Of a stretch of DNA of 64,000 nucleotides, positions 12,237 through 20,605 are shown piece after piece; position 1 is the stretch's first letter; each line of letters opens with the position of its first letter. The stretch is taken from positions 1-64,000 of the forward strand of contig NZ_AFWV01000002.1 of NCBI RefSeq assembly GCF_000223985.1. The letters run 5' to 3'. A program made the position numbers and the translations under genes. The notes beneath the pieces were generated by a model that worked only from the letters and a program-made list of their open reading frames with translations, did not search any database and had not been told where the DNA came from. The DNA comes from Thiocapsa marina 5811 (GTDB lineage Bacteria > Pseudomonadota > Gammaproteobacteria > Chromatiales > Chromatiaceae).

Positions 12237-12401
12237 GGTCATCTTCCTTTTGAGTCTCGAAACAAGCCAAATCGAACCGTTGGCCTTGGTGAAAGGTTTG
12301 GCGATAGACTTCCGCGCATGCAACCCGTGCGCTCGCCCCAAAGGCGACCACCTCTGTCTGGAGCGAAACGTTCCAGAACCCGACGACACGAGCGAAACAT
12401 C

Positions 12402-12590
12402 ATGGCTGGTTCATTATTGTTGGAAAACCCTTGGTTGCGCGACGAAGTGAAGCGTAAGAGTGCGTTGCACCGCTCCGCCGCCAGCTCTTCGGCGGTGGAG
12501 GGCATCGTCAAACCGTTTACGCAGCCTGCCAAGCACATCAGACCCGCCGCCCCCCGTAAATCCGCCACGTCTGCCGGATCACGCGACTGA
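12402..12590 (+). CDS. Small protein with Fic-inhibitor-like SxxxEG motif (candidate Fic antitoxin)
   Basis: A 62-residue frame starts MAGSLLLENPWLRDEVKRK and contains HRSAASSSAVEGI, which fits the inhibitory helix motif (S/T)xxxE(G/N) found in antitoxins and inhibitory segments of Fic proteins. The adjacent Fic protein has no such motif of its own, as in class I Fic systems where a separate small antitoxin supplies it. Here the gene is convergent with fic and overlaps its 3' end by 53 nt, unlike the usual upstream same-strand layout. The ribosome site is weak. The role is inferred. Confidence 0.5.
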   Translation: MAGSLLLENPWLRDEVKRKSALHRSAASSSAVEGIVKPFTQPAKHIRPAAPRKSATSAGSRD

Positions 12591-13101
12591 AACATTGCTC
12601 CATCGCGGCATAGTCGCCGTCCATTGCTGCGTGTACGGCGGCGATATAGGCAGGTTTGCCGCGTCGCGCCAGAGGTGAGAATTCGAGCGCGGGAAGCCCG
12701 GCTTGCAGCGCCATGAGCCAGGCGAGAAGTCGCGCGCAGCGTCCGTTGCCCTCGCGAAAAGGATGAATGAGCAACAGTTCCGAGTGCGTTCGCGCCAGTG
12801 CCTTGACCAGTTGTGGTTCGGCCATCCCGGCGCAGGGCGTCTCTTGCGCCAGTTCCTGATGCTCGAAAGCGGCCATTAGGCGCGGCACCTGGACCGCGCT
12901 GGCGAACAGAAACCCGTCTTTGCTGAGATTGATGTGACGGAATTCTCCAGCCCAGGCGTAAATGTCGCCCAGCCATTGACGATGCAGGCGGCAAATATCC
13001 TGGGTCGTGAAGCGATGTCTCGTGTTGAAGTGTCCAGCCGCCCATTCATGGACGGCCAACAATGCGTCGGATTCCGCCTGCTGCATCTCCCTGACCCGCA
13101 C
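12538..13101 (-). CDS. fic: Fic-family AMP transferase
   Basis: This 187-residue Fic-domain protein carries the full catalytic motif HPFREGNGR near residue 117, with the catalytic His and the nucleotide-binding GNGR. Upstream lie FTTQDICRLHRQWLGDIYAW and FASAVQVPRLM, the standard Fic fold and target-binding flap. Such enzymes AMPylate target proteins. The GTG start at 13101 is forced: an in-frame TGA lies eight codons upstream. No autoinhibitory helix is visible in the protein, which suggests a class I enzyme needing a separate antitoxin. It is divergent from the structured leader at 13162-13249. Confidence 0.85.
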   Translation of the reverse strand: MRVREMQQAESDALLAVHEWAAGHFNTRHRFTTQDICRLHRQWLGDIYAWAGEFRHINLSKDGFLFASAVQVPRLMAAFEHQELAQETPCAGMAEPQLVKALARTHSELLLIHPFREGNGRCARLLAWLMALQAGLPALEFSPLARRGKPAYIAAVHAAMDGDYAAMEQCFSRVIRQTWRIYGGRRV

Positions 13102-13161
13102 AATACCTAGCGAGGCTTCGCCTCAGACCGACGAGCCATGGGGCGAGCTCCGGTGTCGGGC

Positions 13162-13249
13162 GGCCCCGGTTGAGCGACGGAAGGCTAAACTTCCGTTGGT
13201 AGCCGCACGGAGCGGCGTGTGGCGCGTGGCCAAGATGTCAACCGGGGCC
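13162..13249 (+). ncRNA. Multi-stem leader upstream of an unknown gene (candidate structured RNA or element end)
   Basis: A perfect 12-bp inverted repeat (GGCCCCGGTTGA at 13162-13173, its complement at 13238-13249) encloses two hairpins. The first has ACGGAAG at 13177-13183 pairing with CTTCCGT at 13190-13196 around a 6-nt loop, extendable to 9 bp. The second is weaker, with CCGC/GCGG arms near 13203-13214. The right arm ends 7 nt before the ATG at 13257. A 5-bp hairpin with a TTC loop lies just upstream. It could be a cis-regulatory RNA, a mobile-element end, or chance GC-rich pairing. Confidence 0.45.
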
Positions 13250-13256
13250 TGCCATC

Positions 13257-14866
13257 ATGTTAGTCCAAAGCGTCGGTGAGTTGCTGAACGATCGGGTCAC
13301 GCTGGATCTCGAAGGAATCGACCGGTTGTATCTGAACCTGTATCAACCGCGGCTGCAGACCGGCGGCGGGGTGGCCAACTTCTTCAAGGTCCATCGCGGT
13401 GCCAAGGTCGCCTCCACGGTGCTGATGGCCCCGATCAGCCACGCCTTCGTCAAGGCGATCGATCGGTTTGCGCAACGCGAGGGTGTTGAGATCGTGCCCT
13501 TCGCCAAGGGACAGCGCAAAGACGACGTCACCCGCGAGCGGCTCCGCGACTTCGCTCAACCCGAGGGTGTCCTGTACATCGGCAAGGCCCAGGAGCGGTT
13601 TGCCAGCTTCCGCATGATCAAGAAGATCAGCGCCCACACCGGCCAGCCGTACCCTTGGTTCACCCGCGGGACGGTGATGTGCAACCATTACTACTTTTAT
13701 TTGGTCGATGCGGACTTCGGCCCTCTGTTCATCAAGTTCTGCTCCTACTTTCCCTACACCGCGCGGGTCTGTCTCAACGGTCATGAGTACGTCAAACGCC
13801 AGTTGGCCAAGGCGGGAATCCCCTTCGGGCCCTGGACAACGGGCTGCTCGCCTGCGCCGATCCGGCCCGCGCGCAACGCATCCTCGATGACCTGAACGAG
13901 GAGACGATCGCCGCGCTGGTGGCCAAGTGGTTGGGACGGCTCCCGGATCCCTTCACGGCGGAAGACCATGCCGCCGGCTACACTTTCCAACTATCCATCC
14001 TGCAGGCGGAGTTCGCCCGCACGCAGGTGTTCGACCGGCCGCTGTCCGGGCGCCATCTATTCGAGGAGGTCATCCGCGAGAACCTCGACCTGGGACGGCC
14101 CGAGAAGGTCAGCCTGATCTTCAATCGGAGGATCACCAAACGCACGCCGGGGAGCTTTCATACCCGCGTCATCACCCAAGGGGTTATCCCTTCGCTGCAT
14201 GTCGGCTACAAATCCTCCAAGATCAAGCAGTACTTCAAGGAAGGCCGGGCCCTGCGCACCGAGACCACGATCAACAACACCCACGACTTCGGCATCGGAC
14301 GGAATCTGAACAACCTGCCCGCCCTGCGGGCCATCGGCTTTACCGCCAACCGTCGCTTGCTCGAGGTCGAGACACTCAGCCAGGACTGTCTGCTGGCCGA
14401 GGCGGTGTTCGATCAGGTCACCCAAGCGCAGGTGGTCGGCGGGCAACGCGCCCCCGGACTGCACCTCGACGATCCGCGGGTGTTGGCGCTGTTCACCGCC
14501 ATGTGCCTGTTCCTCACCCTGCCCGAGGGCTTCCGCCATGCCGGGATGCGCACCTGGATGGCCCAGGCTCTGGGGTTGCCGCTTGCGGACTACTCACCCG
14601 GACGCATGACCTACGATCTGCGCCGACTGCGGCTGCATGGCCTCATCGAACGGATCCCGCAGAGCCATCGCTACCGGGTCACCGATCAGGGCCTGCGGGT
14701 GGCCCTGTTCTTCACCAAGGTCCACAGCCGCATCCTGCGGCCAGGGTTGTCCCAGTTGTTCGACGGCTGTCCCAAAGCGCCCAACCGGCCCATCGCCACC
14801 GCCATGGGTCGGCTGCAACAGGCCCTCGATGACCTGTTGGGGCAGGCCAAACTTGCGCCGACCTAA
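13257..14866 (+). pseudogene. Unknown conserved protein, split by a one-base deletion
   Basis: Two adjacent frames (13257 to about 13832, then 13832-14866) join into one protein of about 536 residues if one C is restored in the run at 13830-13832, where GGGCCCTGG would become GGGCCCCTGG. The first part contains VLYIGKAQERFASF and a YYFYLVDADFGP segment. The second contains ALRTETTINNTHDFGIGR and ends in a winged-helix-like stretch (RLRLHGLIERIPQSHRYRVT). I recall multi-copy hypothetical proteins of this kind but cannot assign a function. It could be a pseudogene, a sequencing error or a programmed frameshift; no slippery site is evident. Confidence 0.6.
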
Positions 14867-15447
14867 ATTTGACTCACGTGCGCAGAAAGTTGTTCGTCAA
14901 GGAACCCTAGTATGGCTAGCTGGCCGGCGATGTCGGTGGTGATTTTGCCGGCGTTGCGGGTGGGATCGAGGCTGAGCGGATCGAGCCAGAGGGCGCGCAA
15001 CAGCTCGCGCGTTTTGGGATCGCGCAGCTGCTCCAGGCGGATCGTATGACGGCGCGCGTCCGGGAAGGCGACATAGTAGCCGCCCAAGCGGCTGAACTCG
15101 GCGTAGAGCGTGAAGGATCGGCCGACAGCGACGACGATGAAGGGCGGGCGGCCCTCTTCGGGCGGCAGGAGACGGGCGTAGTTCTCGGATTGGTTGCGTG
15201 CCTTGACGATGGCCGCGTCCCAGCCGCTGCTGCCGGTTTGGCCGCCGTCGGCGGTGGGTTCGGTCAGCTTGCGCTCGAAGACGTAGGCGTTGTCGCCGAC
15301 CTTGGAGCTGGACGGGTCGGGCTGAGGCAGATCGAGCAGGGTGCACAGCTCTGTGATGAACATTTGCAGGTTGGCGCGCTCGTTGCGCCCGTAGCTGGTT
15401 CCGCCGCCCCAGCGCGTGATGAATGCCTCGACGGCGTGCTCGATCAT
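14863..15447 (-). pseudogene. N-terminal remnant of an MmeI-like restriction-methylase
   Basis: The frame from ATG 15447 starts MIEHAVEAFITRW and contains RANLQMFITELCTLLDLPQP, NAYVFER, NQSENYARLLPPEEG and ITTDIAGQLA. These resemble the N-terminal nuclease and connector region of type IIG enzymes (MmeI/YeeA group, usually over 900 residues). The protein ends after about 194 residues next to the 3' end of the preceding gene. The segment that should hold the nuclease acidic-lysine motif, between FER and the WDAAIVKAR stretch, is shortened and lacks it. Methylase and specificity domains are absent. Confidence 0.6.
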
Positions 15448-15757
15448 GGTTCTGTGCTCCCTGAACGCTCGAAGGGGGCGGTTATAGGCCGGGCGGTCCC
15501 GGAAAGCCCCCGTCGGGCCTTGTTCACACGCTGGGTCACCCGACCCATTGGAGCGCTCGTAACACCGCTCCGGCGGTGTCGCGCTTCTCCTGGCGCTCCG
15601 CGCCACGTGCCGCTCCAGCCGGAGTTATGAACGAGCCCCCCGTCGTCTCACCGGAGTGATGGATATACGCCAAGCAGGGCAATCGCTACGAACCCATTGA
15701 CCACCGGCACTGCATCGCCGAGCATTGCGAGAAACCGGCGTCGGCGAGGATTCGGAA

Positions 15758-16534
15758 ATGCGTGCAATCGAGCCACCAGCGAGCGGCGGTCCGCGCCAAG
15801 CGCGCGGTCGTAAGAGGATGGCGGCATTAAGCCTGTGTTTCGTTCCGTTGATTGTCGGATGCGGCCCGCACCTGGCCACGAAGGCGGGCGATGCCGCTCA
15901 AATGCCCAACCCGATGCTCAATGCAAGCTATGCGCAAGAGGCCGAGGTTCCGTTCGTGATGGAGCCAACAATGGCCACGCCATTGAGCTCCGGGCGGGCC
16001 AACTTTGGGTCGGAGACCGCATCGCGCAGGACGCGGGAGACGGCGGATTGGGTTGTCGCTTCAAGAGACAATCTCAACATGCCGTTCGCGATCGTGGATA
16101 AGGTCAACGCCAAGGTCTATGCCTTTAGCGTGGACGGACAGCTCAAGGGCGCGGCCCCCGTGCTGCTGGGTATGGGGATAGGTGATGACGTCGCCCCCGG
16201 CATCAGTGACATGCGGATGTCATTGATCCCCCCCGCGGATCGTACAACGCCCGCGGGGCGCTTCATGACCGCAATGGGGCGCAATTCCCATGGCAAGGAA
16301 ATCCTCTGGCTGGACTACGAAAACGCCATCTCCATGCATCCGGTCGTGACGAGCATACCCGAACAGCGCCGACCGCAACGCCTGGCCAGTCCATCGCCGC
16401 TCGATAACCGTATTTCCTATGGCTGCATCAATGTTCCACCGGAATTCTTCACGGACGTGATACATCGCCTGTTTGCCGGGACGGTCGGCATTGTTTATGT
16501 CATGCCGGAAACGAAACCGCGCGCGGCGTTGTAG
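15758..16534 (+). CDS. L,D-transpeptidase-like lipoprotein (YkuD domain)
   Basis: A 258-residue protein with a basic N-terminus, a hydrophobic stretch and a lipobox (LIVGC), so probably an outer-membrane or periplasmic lipoprotein. The C-terminal YkuD domain holds ISMHPV and SYGCINVP; the Cys is the expected nucleophile, and Tyr replaces the usual His before Gly-Cys. Such enzymes make 3-3 crosslinks in peptidoglycan or attach proteins to it. I chose ATG 15758, with GAGG about 8 nt upstream; an in-frame TTG at 15725 would lengthen the cytoplasmic part. It stands alone. Confidence 0.8.
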   Translation: MRAIEPPASGGPRQARGRKRMAALSLCFVPLIVGCGPHLATKAGDAAQMPNPMLNASYAQEAEVPFVMEPTMATPLSSGRANFGSETASRRTRETADWVVASRDNLNMPFAIVDKVNAKVYAFSVDGQLKGAAPVLLGMGIGDDVAPGISDMRMSLIPPADRTTPAGRFMTAMGRNSHGKEILWLDYENAISMHPVVTSIPEQRRPQRLASPSPLDNRISYGCINVPPEFFTDVIHRLFAGTVGIVYVMPETKPRAAL

Positions 16535-16590
16535 GTGGTGTTTCGGGATTGGAGCAACCGCGGCAGCCTCGTCGGGGCAGGCGCGGTTTA
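16535..16590. repeat. Degenerate end of the TAAACCGCGCC repeat family
   Basis: The sequence ends GGGGCAGGCGCGGTTTA at 16590, matching the right end of the copy near 44196 with one mismatch. No left arm is visible, so this is a truncated or decayed copy. It lies between the stop of the YkuD gene and the end of the convergent gene. Confidence 0.5.
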
Positions 16591-16604
16591 GGCGGGTTTG
16601 ATCA

Positions 16605-17372
16605 TCATCGTAAGGAAGACTCCGCTGGCCTCAAGCTGCCCGGCGGCTGCGTGTCGCAGAGCTCGTCGATGGAGTGCGGGGTCGCATTCAGACGTTCGAA
16701 GGGCGTTTTCCATGCCTGTTTCTCGTCGATCCAGCTCGCCAATGGCATGACCATCGGTAGATGACCGTTCGGGCGATACCAGGAGTCGACGCTCCAGGGA
16801 AGCCCGCTCTCCGTATCGATCATGACGGCCGTCCAGTGCACCGCAGTGATATCGAAAGGGATACGCACTTTGGGCGACGAGACCGACCAACCGGCAAGCT
16901 CCCCGATGTCGCGGAGAACATGCAGATAATTCGTGGTGTTGCTGGCGTTGTCGATGCAATCCATCCGCCCTTCAACCCCCGCTTCAAAAATGTTGATGGC
17001 AAGGTCGTTGGCCAACAACGGCTGATATTTTTGTGCCAGCAATTCCATTTGCCAGATGCCGATACGCACCTGCTGTAGCCGATCGTGAAGACTCGTGCCC
17101 GGGCAAACCGCCAGATGCCTTTTGAGAAGAGCTATATCCTCGGAAGTGAAGGTCATGGTCTGTCTGCTCGCACAGGACCAGTTAAAGCAAATCCGCAGCA
17201 CGACGGACCCGTCCGGGCCGATCACGTACTCCGGTGGAAGTGGCCTCGACACCGACGGACCCTGAGCGTGATCAAAAAACAGCGACGATGCTGCAGCATC
17301 GACGAAACCGGTATGGCTGGCGAGTATGGCGAGGAAACCGATCACCGCAGGCCGGAACAGGTTCGATGTCAC
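16605..17372 (-). CDS. Conserved exported protein of unknown function
   Basis: A roughly 255-residue protein starting at a GTG with a hydrophobic signal-like stretch (FRPAVIGFLAILASHTGFVDA). The mature part contains GPDGSVVLRICFNWSC, RIGIWQMELLAQKYQPLLAND and VEGRMDCIDNASNTTNYLH, with conserved-looking Cys and Trp residues. I do not recognise a characterised family. The frame stays open upstream to 17600, but that stretch overlaps a small lipoprotein gene and looks non-coding. The start is uncertain because no ribosome site is clear. Confidence 0.65.
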   Translation of the reverse strand: MTSNLFRPAVIGFLAILASHTGFVDAAASSLFFDHAQGPSVSRPLPPEYVIGPDGSVVLRICFNWSCASRQTMTFTSEDIALLKRHLAVCPGTSLHDRLQQVRIGIWQMELLAQKYQPLLANDLAINIFEAGVEGRMDCIDNASNTTNYLHVLRDIGELAGWSVSSPKVRIPFDITAVHWTAVMIDTESGLPWSVDSWYRPNGHLPMVMPLASWIDEKQAWKTPFERLNATPHSIDELCDTQPPGSLRPAESSLR

Positions 17373-17514
17373 GACAACACCGCACAACGGCTTGTGCCGA
17401 CGTGAAATTGACGGGCTTCCTGCGTCACCCTGGATTCGACCTTCGAGCTTCGCTGTCGACTTGGACGTTTCAATGTCGTCGTCGACAGCGAATCTGGTGG
17501 CAACCGGCAAGTGA

Positions 17515-17655
17515 TCAGTTGCGATCTGGTTTTGGCTCGTACATCGGTGCGGCGGCGGCCGGGGCTGGCTCATACTTCGAGGCCGTGCTGCACGCCGCAA
17601 GCAGCAGCACGAAAGCCATGGTGATAAGAAGGGCGCTTGTCGAGATCTTGTTCAT
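17515..17655 (-). CDS. Small lipoprotein (46 residues)
   Basis: The protein begins MNKISTSALLITMAFVLLLA and has the lipobox LLAAC, followed by a short Pro/Ala-rich tail with two YEP motifs. It should be lipidated at Cys22 and anchored in the envelope. It is upstream of, and on the same strand as, the exported protein at 16605-17372. Function unknown. Confidence 0.65.
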   Translation of the reverse strand: MNKISTSALLITMAFVLLLAACSTASKYEPAPAAAAPMYEPKPDRN

Positions 17656-18262
17656 TTGTCGTTACCTGATTGGGCGTTTCTCTGGAAAAACGCGCGACTG
17701 AAGAAACGACGGCGATGTCGATGCCTGACTGCCGGCGTCACCCACGATCACCCGGACAGATCCGTCTGTCTGTACACGAACGACCCGGCATCCAATCTCG
17801 GTGCCATCATCTCAGAATCACCTTGACGAAGCCGTGCGTCTGTGCTGTAGCGTACATTGAAGCCCCGTCGACGCATAGGCCTTATTCGTCATTTCGGCCG
17901 GAATCGGTCGAGTGTCCGGTGTGCGGAGCGGTGTCGACCAAACGCGTCATCGCTCTGTTCGCTAGCGAACGGAATATGCGTAAACTTCCGCCTAACCTGG
18001 CAACGGGACAGGCTGATGACAGGTCGGCACGACAGTCATAGAGGTCAAGCGGACTTGACGTGCCATCCACCCGTTCCAGAACGACTGAGGGTCTGTACAA
18101 GCCCCATTCTGTCCGACCGCACTATGGCCGAGACTTGGGCCTACCTTGGTACGTGGCGCAGAGCGACGCCGGGAAGGCGTGACACCGTGGAACGGGTGTC
18201 ACGAGGCCGTTGAGGTGTCGTGTTTCCCGGTTTAAGCATTAGGGTCCCGTGACGAGCACAAT
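17656..18262. other. Intergenic region, nothing recognised
   Basis: About 600 bp with no supportable gene on either strand: the open frames are short and lack protein-like composition. A fragment CCCGGTTTA near 18224-18232 faintly resembles an arm of the dispersed repeat family. Upstream promoters for the small lipoprotein gene presumably lie at its left side. Confidence 0.4.
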
Positions 18263-18406
18263 TTACATGCTCTTTTGAACCTCTTTGGCCGTGTCACTTA
18301 CCGCTTCGCCACCACGTTCGATATCCTGACCTGCTCCGTCGATCGTATTGCACCCGATCAAGAGCCCGATCGACAACAGCATCACTAACCCAATCAGTGT
18401 TTTCAT
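18263..18406 (-). CDS. Entericidin A/B family lipoprotein
   Basis: A 47-residue protein, MKTLIGLVMLLSIG onward, with the lipobox LLIGC and then NTIDGAGQDIERGGEAVSD, the typical entericidin core. These are tiny envelope lipoproteins linked to stress and, in E. coli, to a toxin-antidote pair. ATG 18406 is chosen because AAGGTG lies about 8 nt upstream; the open frame extends further but through repeat DNA. The gene lies beside a 193-bp repeat element. Confidence 0.85.
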   Translation of the reverse strand: MKTLIGLVMLLSIGLLIGCNTIDGAGQDIERGGEAVSDTAKEVQKSM

Positions 18407-18421
18407 TATAATCACCTTCAC

Positions 18422-18614
18422 TAAACCGCGCCTGGTGCGGTATGCGTCATTTGTCGGAGTGGCTTGGCCGCGCCGGCTCAGATCACTGTCGGAGCCGGCG
18501 CGGTTTAAAGTATTAAAAAGTTTCAAAATCTAAACCGCGTCTCACTGGGATCAAGGATATCTCCGAAGCTAAACGAACAATGAAAACGACGCATGTTGCT
18601 CTGGACGCGGTTTA
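18422..18614. repeat. Composite TAAACCGCGCC repeat, copy A (193 bp)
   Basis: An 86-bp module (18422-18507) and an 84-bp module (18531-18614) each begin TAAACCGCG and end CGCGGTTTA in inverted orientation. A 23-nt AT-rich spacer (18508-18530) separates them. The same module lengths and spacer occur in the copy at 44111-44303. It carries no gene and lies upstream of the entericidin gene. The structure suggests a MITE-like or REP-like element. Confidence 0.8.
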
Positions 18615-18667
18615 AACGACTCGAAAAATCCGAGCATCGGCAATGATAGATGCTCGGAACTGACGGA

Positions 18668-19003
18668 TCACGAGTGTGCCTGTTCGGGCGTTGGCTTGAA
18701 GCCGACATCATGATCCGGGTTGTGGGCGATCTGCGCAGCAATATCGTGCTGCATTTGCATCACCTCCTTTCGCAGGGCCTGGTTGGCCCTTTGCATATCG
18801 TCCAATGACGGGCGCAGCACCGACGCCAAGTGCGGATCACGAAGGACGGCGGTGCGCAGACGTACCAAGGCGATTGCGCTGCTTTGGTATTCTTGAAAGA
18901 CGCCCAGCAGGACAAACAGATGTCCTGCCAAGTCGTTTTCCATGTGAACGCCGGTTTTGCTGCCGGTGATGTGCCGGCCGGCACGTGGATGACCCTGCAT
19001 CAT
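18668..19003 (-). CDS. Small hypothetical protein
   Basis: A soluble protein of about 111 residues with a helix-rich core (FVLLGVFQEYQSSAIALVRL, then LRPSLDDMQRANQALRKEVM) and no membrane segment or signal. ATG 19003 is preceded by AGGGGA at about 10 nt; ATG 18943 would give 91 residues. Family unknown. Before the IS66 insertion it would have been about 70 nt downstream of the DUF2333 gene on the same strand. Confidence 0.55.
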   Translation of the reverse strand: MMQGHPRAGRHITGSKTGVHMENDLAGHLFVLLGVFQEYQSSAIALVRLRTAVLRDPHLASVLRPSLDDMQRANQALRKEVMQMQHDIAAQIAHNPDHDVGFKPTPEQAHS

Positions 19004-19068
19004 GGCTCTGTATCCCCTGAAGAAGCCCTGAAGGTGTTCGGGACGCAATGCAAAACAACTGAAAGATT

Positions 19069-20593
19069 GTAACTGTTCAGGTCAGCTTGCCAAACAATCC
19101 CTTGGGGCGGTAAGTTAGTAACATGCCTAAGCCGCCATCGACAACCGACAGTCCTGACAGCAAAGATGTCGAACTGGCGCGGTTGCGGGCGCAGACCGCC
19201 GAGCAAGCGAAACAGATCGCCGAGCTGCTCCAGCGCATCCGCGATCTGGAAGCGCGCTTAGGCAAGGATAGCCACAACTCCAGCAAGCCCCCGTCCTCGG
19301 ATCCTCCGTTCAAGAAACCGCCGCCGCGCTCGCGCCGCGTGCGCAGCGGCATGAAGCCCGGTGGTCAGAAGGATCATCCGGGCGCCACTCGAGCACTGGT
19401 GGAGGATCCCGAGCACCGCATCGTGCTGCCCCTGGAGGGGCTTTGCAGCTGCGGGCACGACTGCGCCGAACTGGCTGTCGAGGTGTTGCCCGAGCGCCGT
19501 CAGGTCATCGATCTGGTGGTGCGCCGGGAGGTCACCGAATATCGCACCGTGACCGGGGTGTGTGCCTGCGGCCAGGTGCATTGCAGTGCCTTCCCGGATG
19601 CGCTCGGCGCCCCGGTGCAGTATGGCCCGGGGCTGTCGGCCTTGGCGGTGTATTTGACGCATTACCAGCTCTTGCCCTATCGACGCAGCGCCGAGCTGCT
19701 CGGTGTCTTGGCGGGCATCACGCTCTCCCCGGCGACCCTGGTGAACATGGGGCGCGAGGCGGCGGTGCGCCTGGCGGCACCCGTGGCGGCGATCGGTCGA
19801 TCCATCGTGCGCAGCGCCGTGGCCCATGCCGATGAGACGGGGATGCGCGTCGCCGGCGCCCTGCAGTGGCTGCATGTGCTGTGCACCTCGGTCCTGACCT
19901 TCTACGCCGTGCACGCCAAGCGCGGCGCCGAGGCGTTGACCGGCATCGGTCTGCTCGACGGCTTTCGCGGCATCCTGGTCCACGATCACTGGCGGGCGTA
20001 CTTGAGCACCCCGGCTCAGCATGCCTTCTGCAATGCCCATCACCTGCGCGAACTCATCGCCCTCGCCGAAGCCGACCCCGTGCTGTCCTGGCCCAAACGG
20101 CTGATCGCCTTGCTGTGCGAGGCCAACGACGCCACCATCGCCGCCCGCGCGGCCGGCCTCGAAGCCCTCCCTGCTGCGGTGGTGGAGGACCTCTTCACCC
20201 GTTACGACAGCATCCTCGCCGACGGGGCCTTCTTTCATCCGCAGCGCCTCCCGCCACCGGGCAGTCGACGACGGGTCAAACAGACGCCGGCTTACAACCT
20301 GGTCGCGCGCCTGCGCACCCACCGCGACGAGGTCATGCGGTTTGTCACGGATCTGCGGGTGCCCTTCGACAACAACCAAGCGGAACGCGACCTGCGCATG
20401 CCCAAGCTCAAGCAGAAGGTCTCGGGCTGTTTCCGCTCGCCCGAAGGTGCCGCGGCCTTCGCCACGGTACGCTCCTATCTGTCCACCCTGCGCAAGCAGT
20501 CGATCGATCTCTATCCCGCACTTGTGATGACCTTCCGGGGCCAGCCTCCGATGCCGCACTTGCCGTAAGGCGGTTGGCTACCTGAACAGTTAC
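19069..20593 (+). mobile_element. IS66-family insertion sequence (1,525 bp, intact)
   Basis: Terminal inverted repeats GTAACTGTTCAGGT (19069-19082) and its complement (20580-20593) bound one transposase gene. An 8-bp direct duplication, GAAAGATT, flanks it at 19061-19068 and 20594-20601, as expected for IS66 transposition. The small accessory genes of classical IS66 are absent, as in the short ISBst12-like group. It lies between the DUF2333 gene and the small gene downstream of it. Confidence 0.92.
19123..20568 (+). CDS. IS66-family transposase
   Basis: A 481-residue transposase. The N-terminus has a leucine-zipper-like helix (AEQAKQIAELLQRIRDLEAR) and the SSKPPSSD motif, followed by a Cys-rich zinc-binding segment (CSCGHDC, CACGQ). 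The DDE triad is visible as HADETGMRV, VHDHWRAY and DNNQAERDLRM. The length and the single-gene layout fit the short IS66 subgroup. The reading frame is complete, so the element may be active. Confidence 0.95.
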   Translation: MPKPPSTTDSPDSKDVELARLRAQTAEQAKQIAELLQRIRDLEARLGKDSHNSSKPPSSDPPFKKPPPRSRRVRSGMKPGGQKDHPGATRALVEDPEHRIVLPLEGLCSCGHDCAELAVEVLPERRQVIDLVVRREVTEYRTVTGVCACGQVHCSAFPDALGAPVQYGPGLSALAVYLTHYQLLPYRRSAELLGVLAGITLSPATLVNMGREAAVRLAAPVAAIGRSIVRSAVAHADETGMRVAGALQWLHVLCTSVLTFYAVHAKRGAEALTGIGLLDGFRGILVHDHWRAYLSTPAQHAFCNAHHLRELIALAEADPVLSWPKRLIALLCEANDATIAARAAGLEALPAAVVEDLFTRYDSILADGAFFHPQRLPPPGSRRRVKQTPAYNLVARLRTHRDEVMRFVTDLRVPFDNNQAERDLRMPKLKQKVSGCFRSPEGAAAFATVRSYLSTLRKQSIDLYPALVMTFRGQPPMPHLP

Positions 20594-20605
20594 GAAAGAT
20601 TTTGG

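Noticed and set aside
15607-15757. Short stretch encoding NRYEPIDHRHCIAEHCEKPA that looks like a zinc-binding peptide
   Set aside because: It has no good start, overlaps the start region of the YkuD gene and is too short to assign; it may be a remnant of another gene.
17670-18041. Open frame of about 120 codons after the small lipoprotein region
   Set aside because: Its composition (many Arg, Cys and Pro without pattern) and the lack of a ribosome site make it look non-coding.
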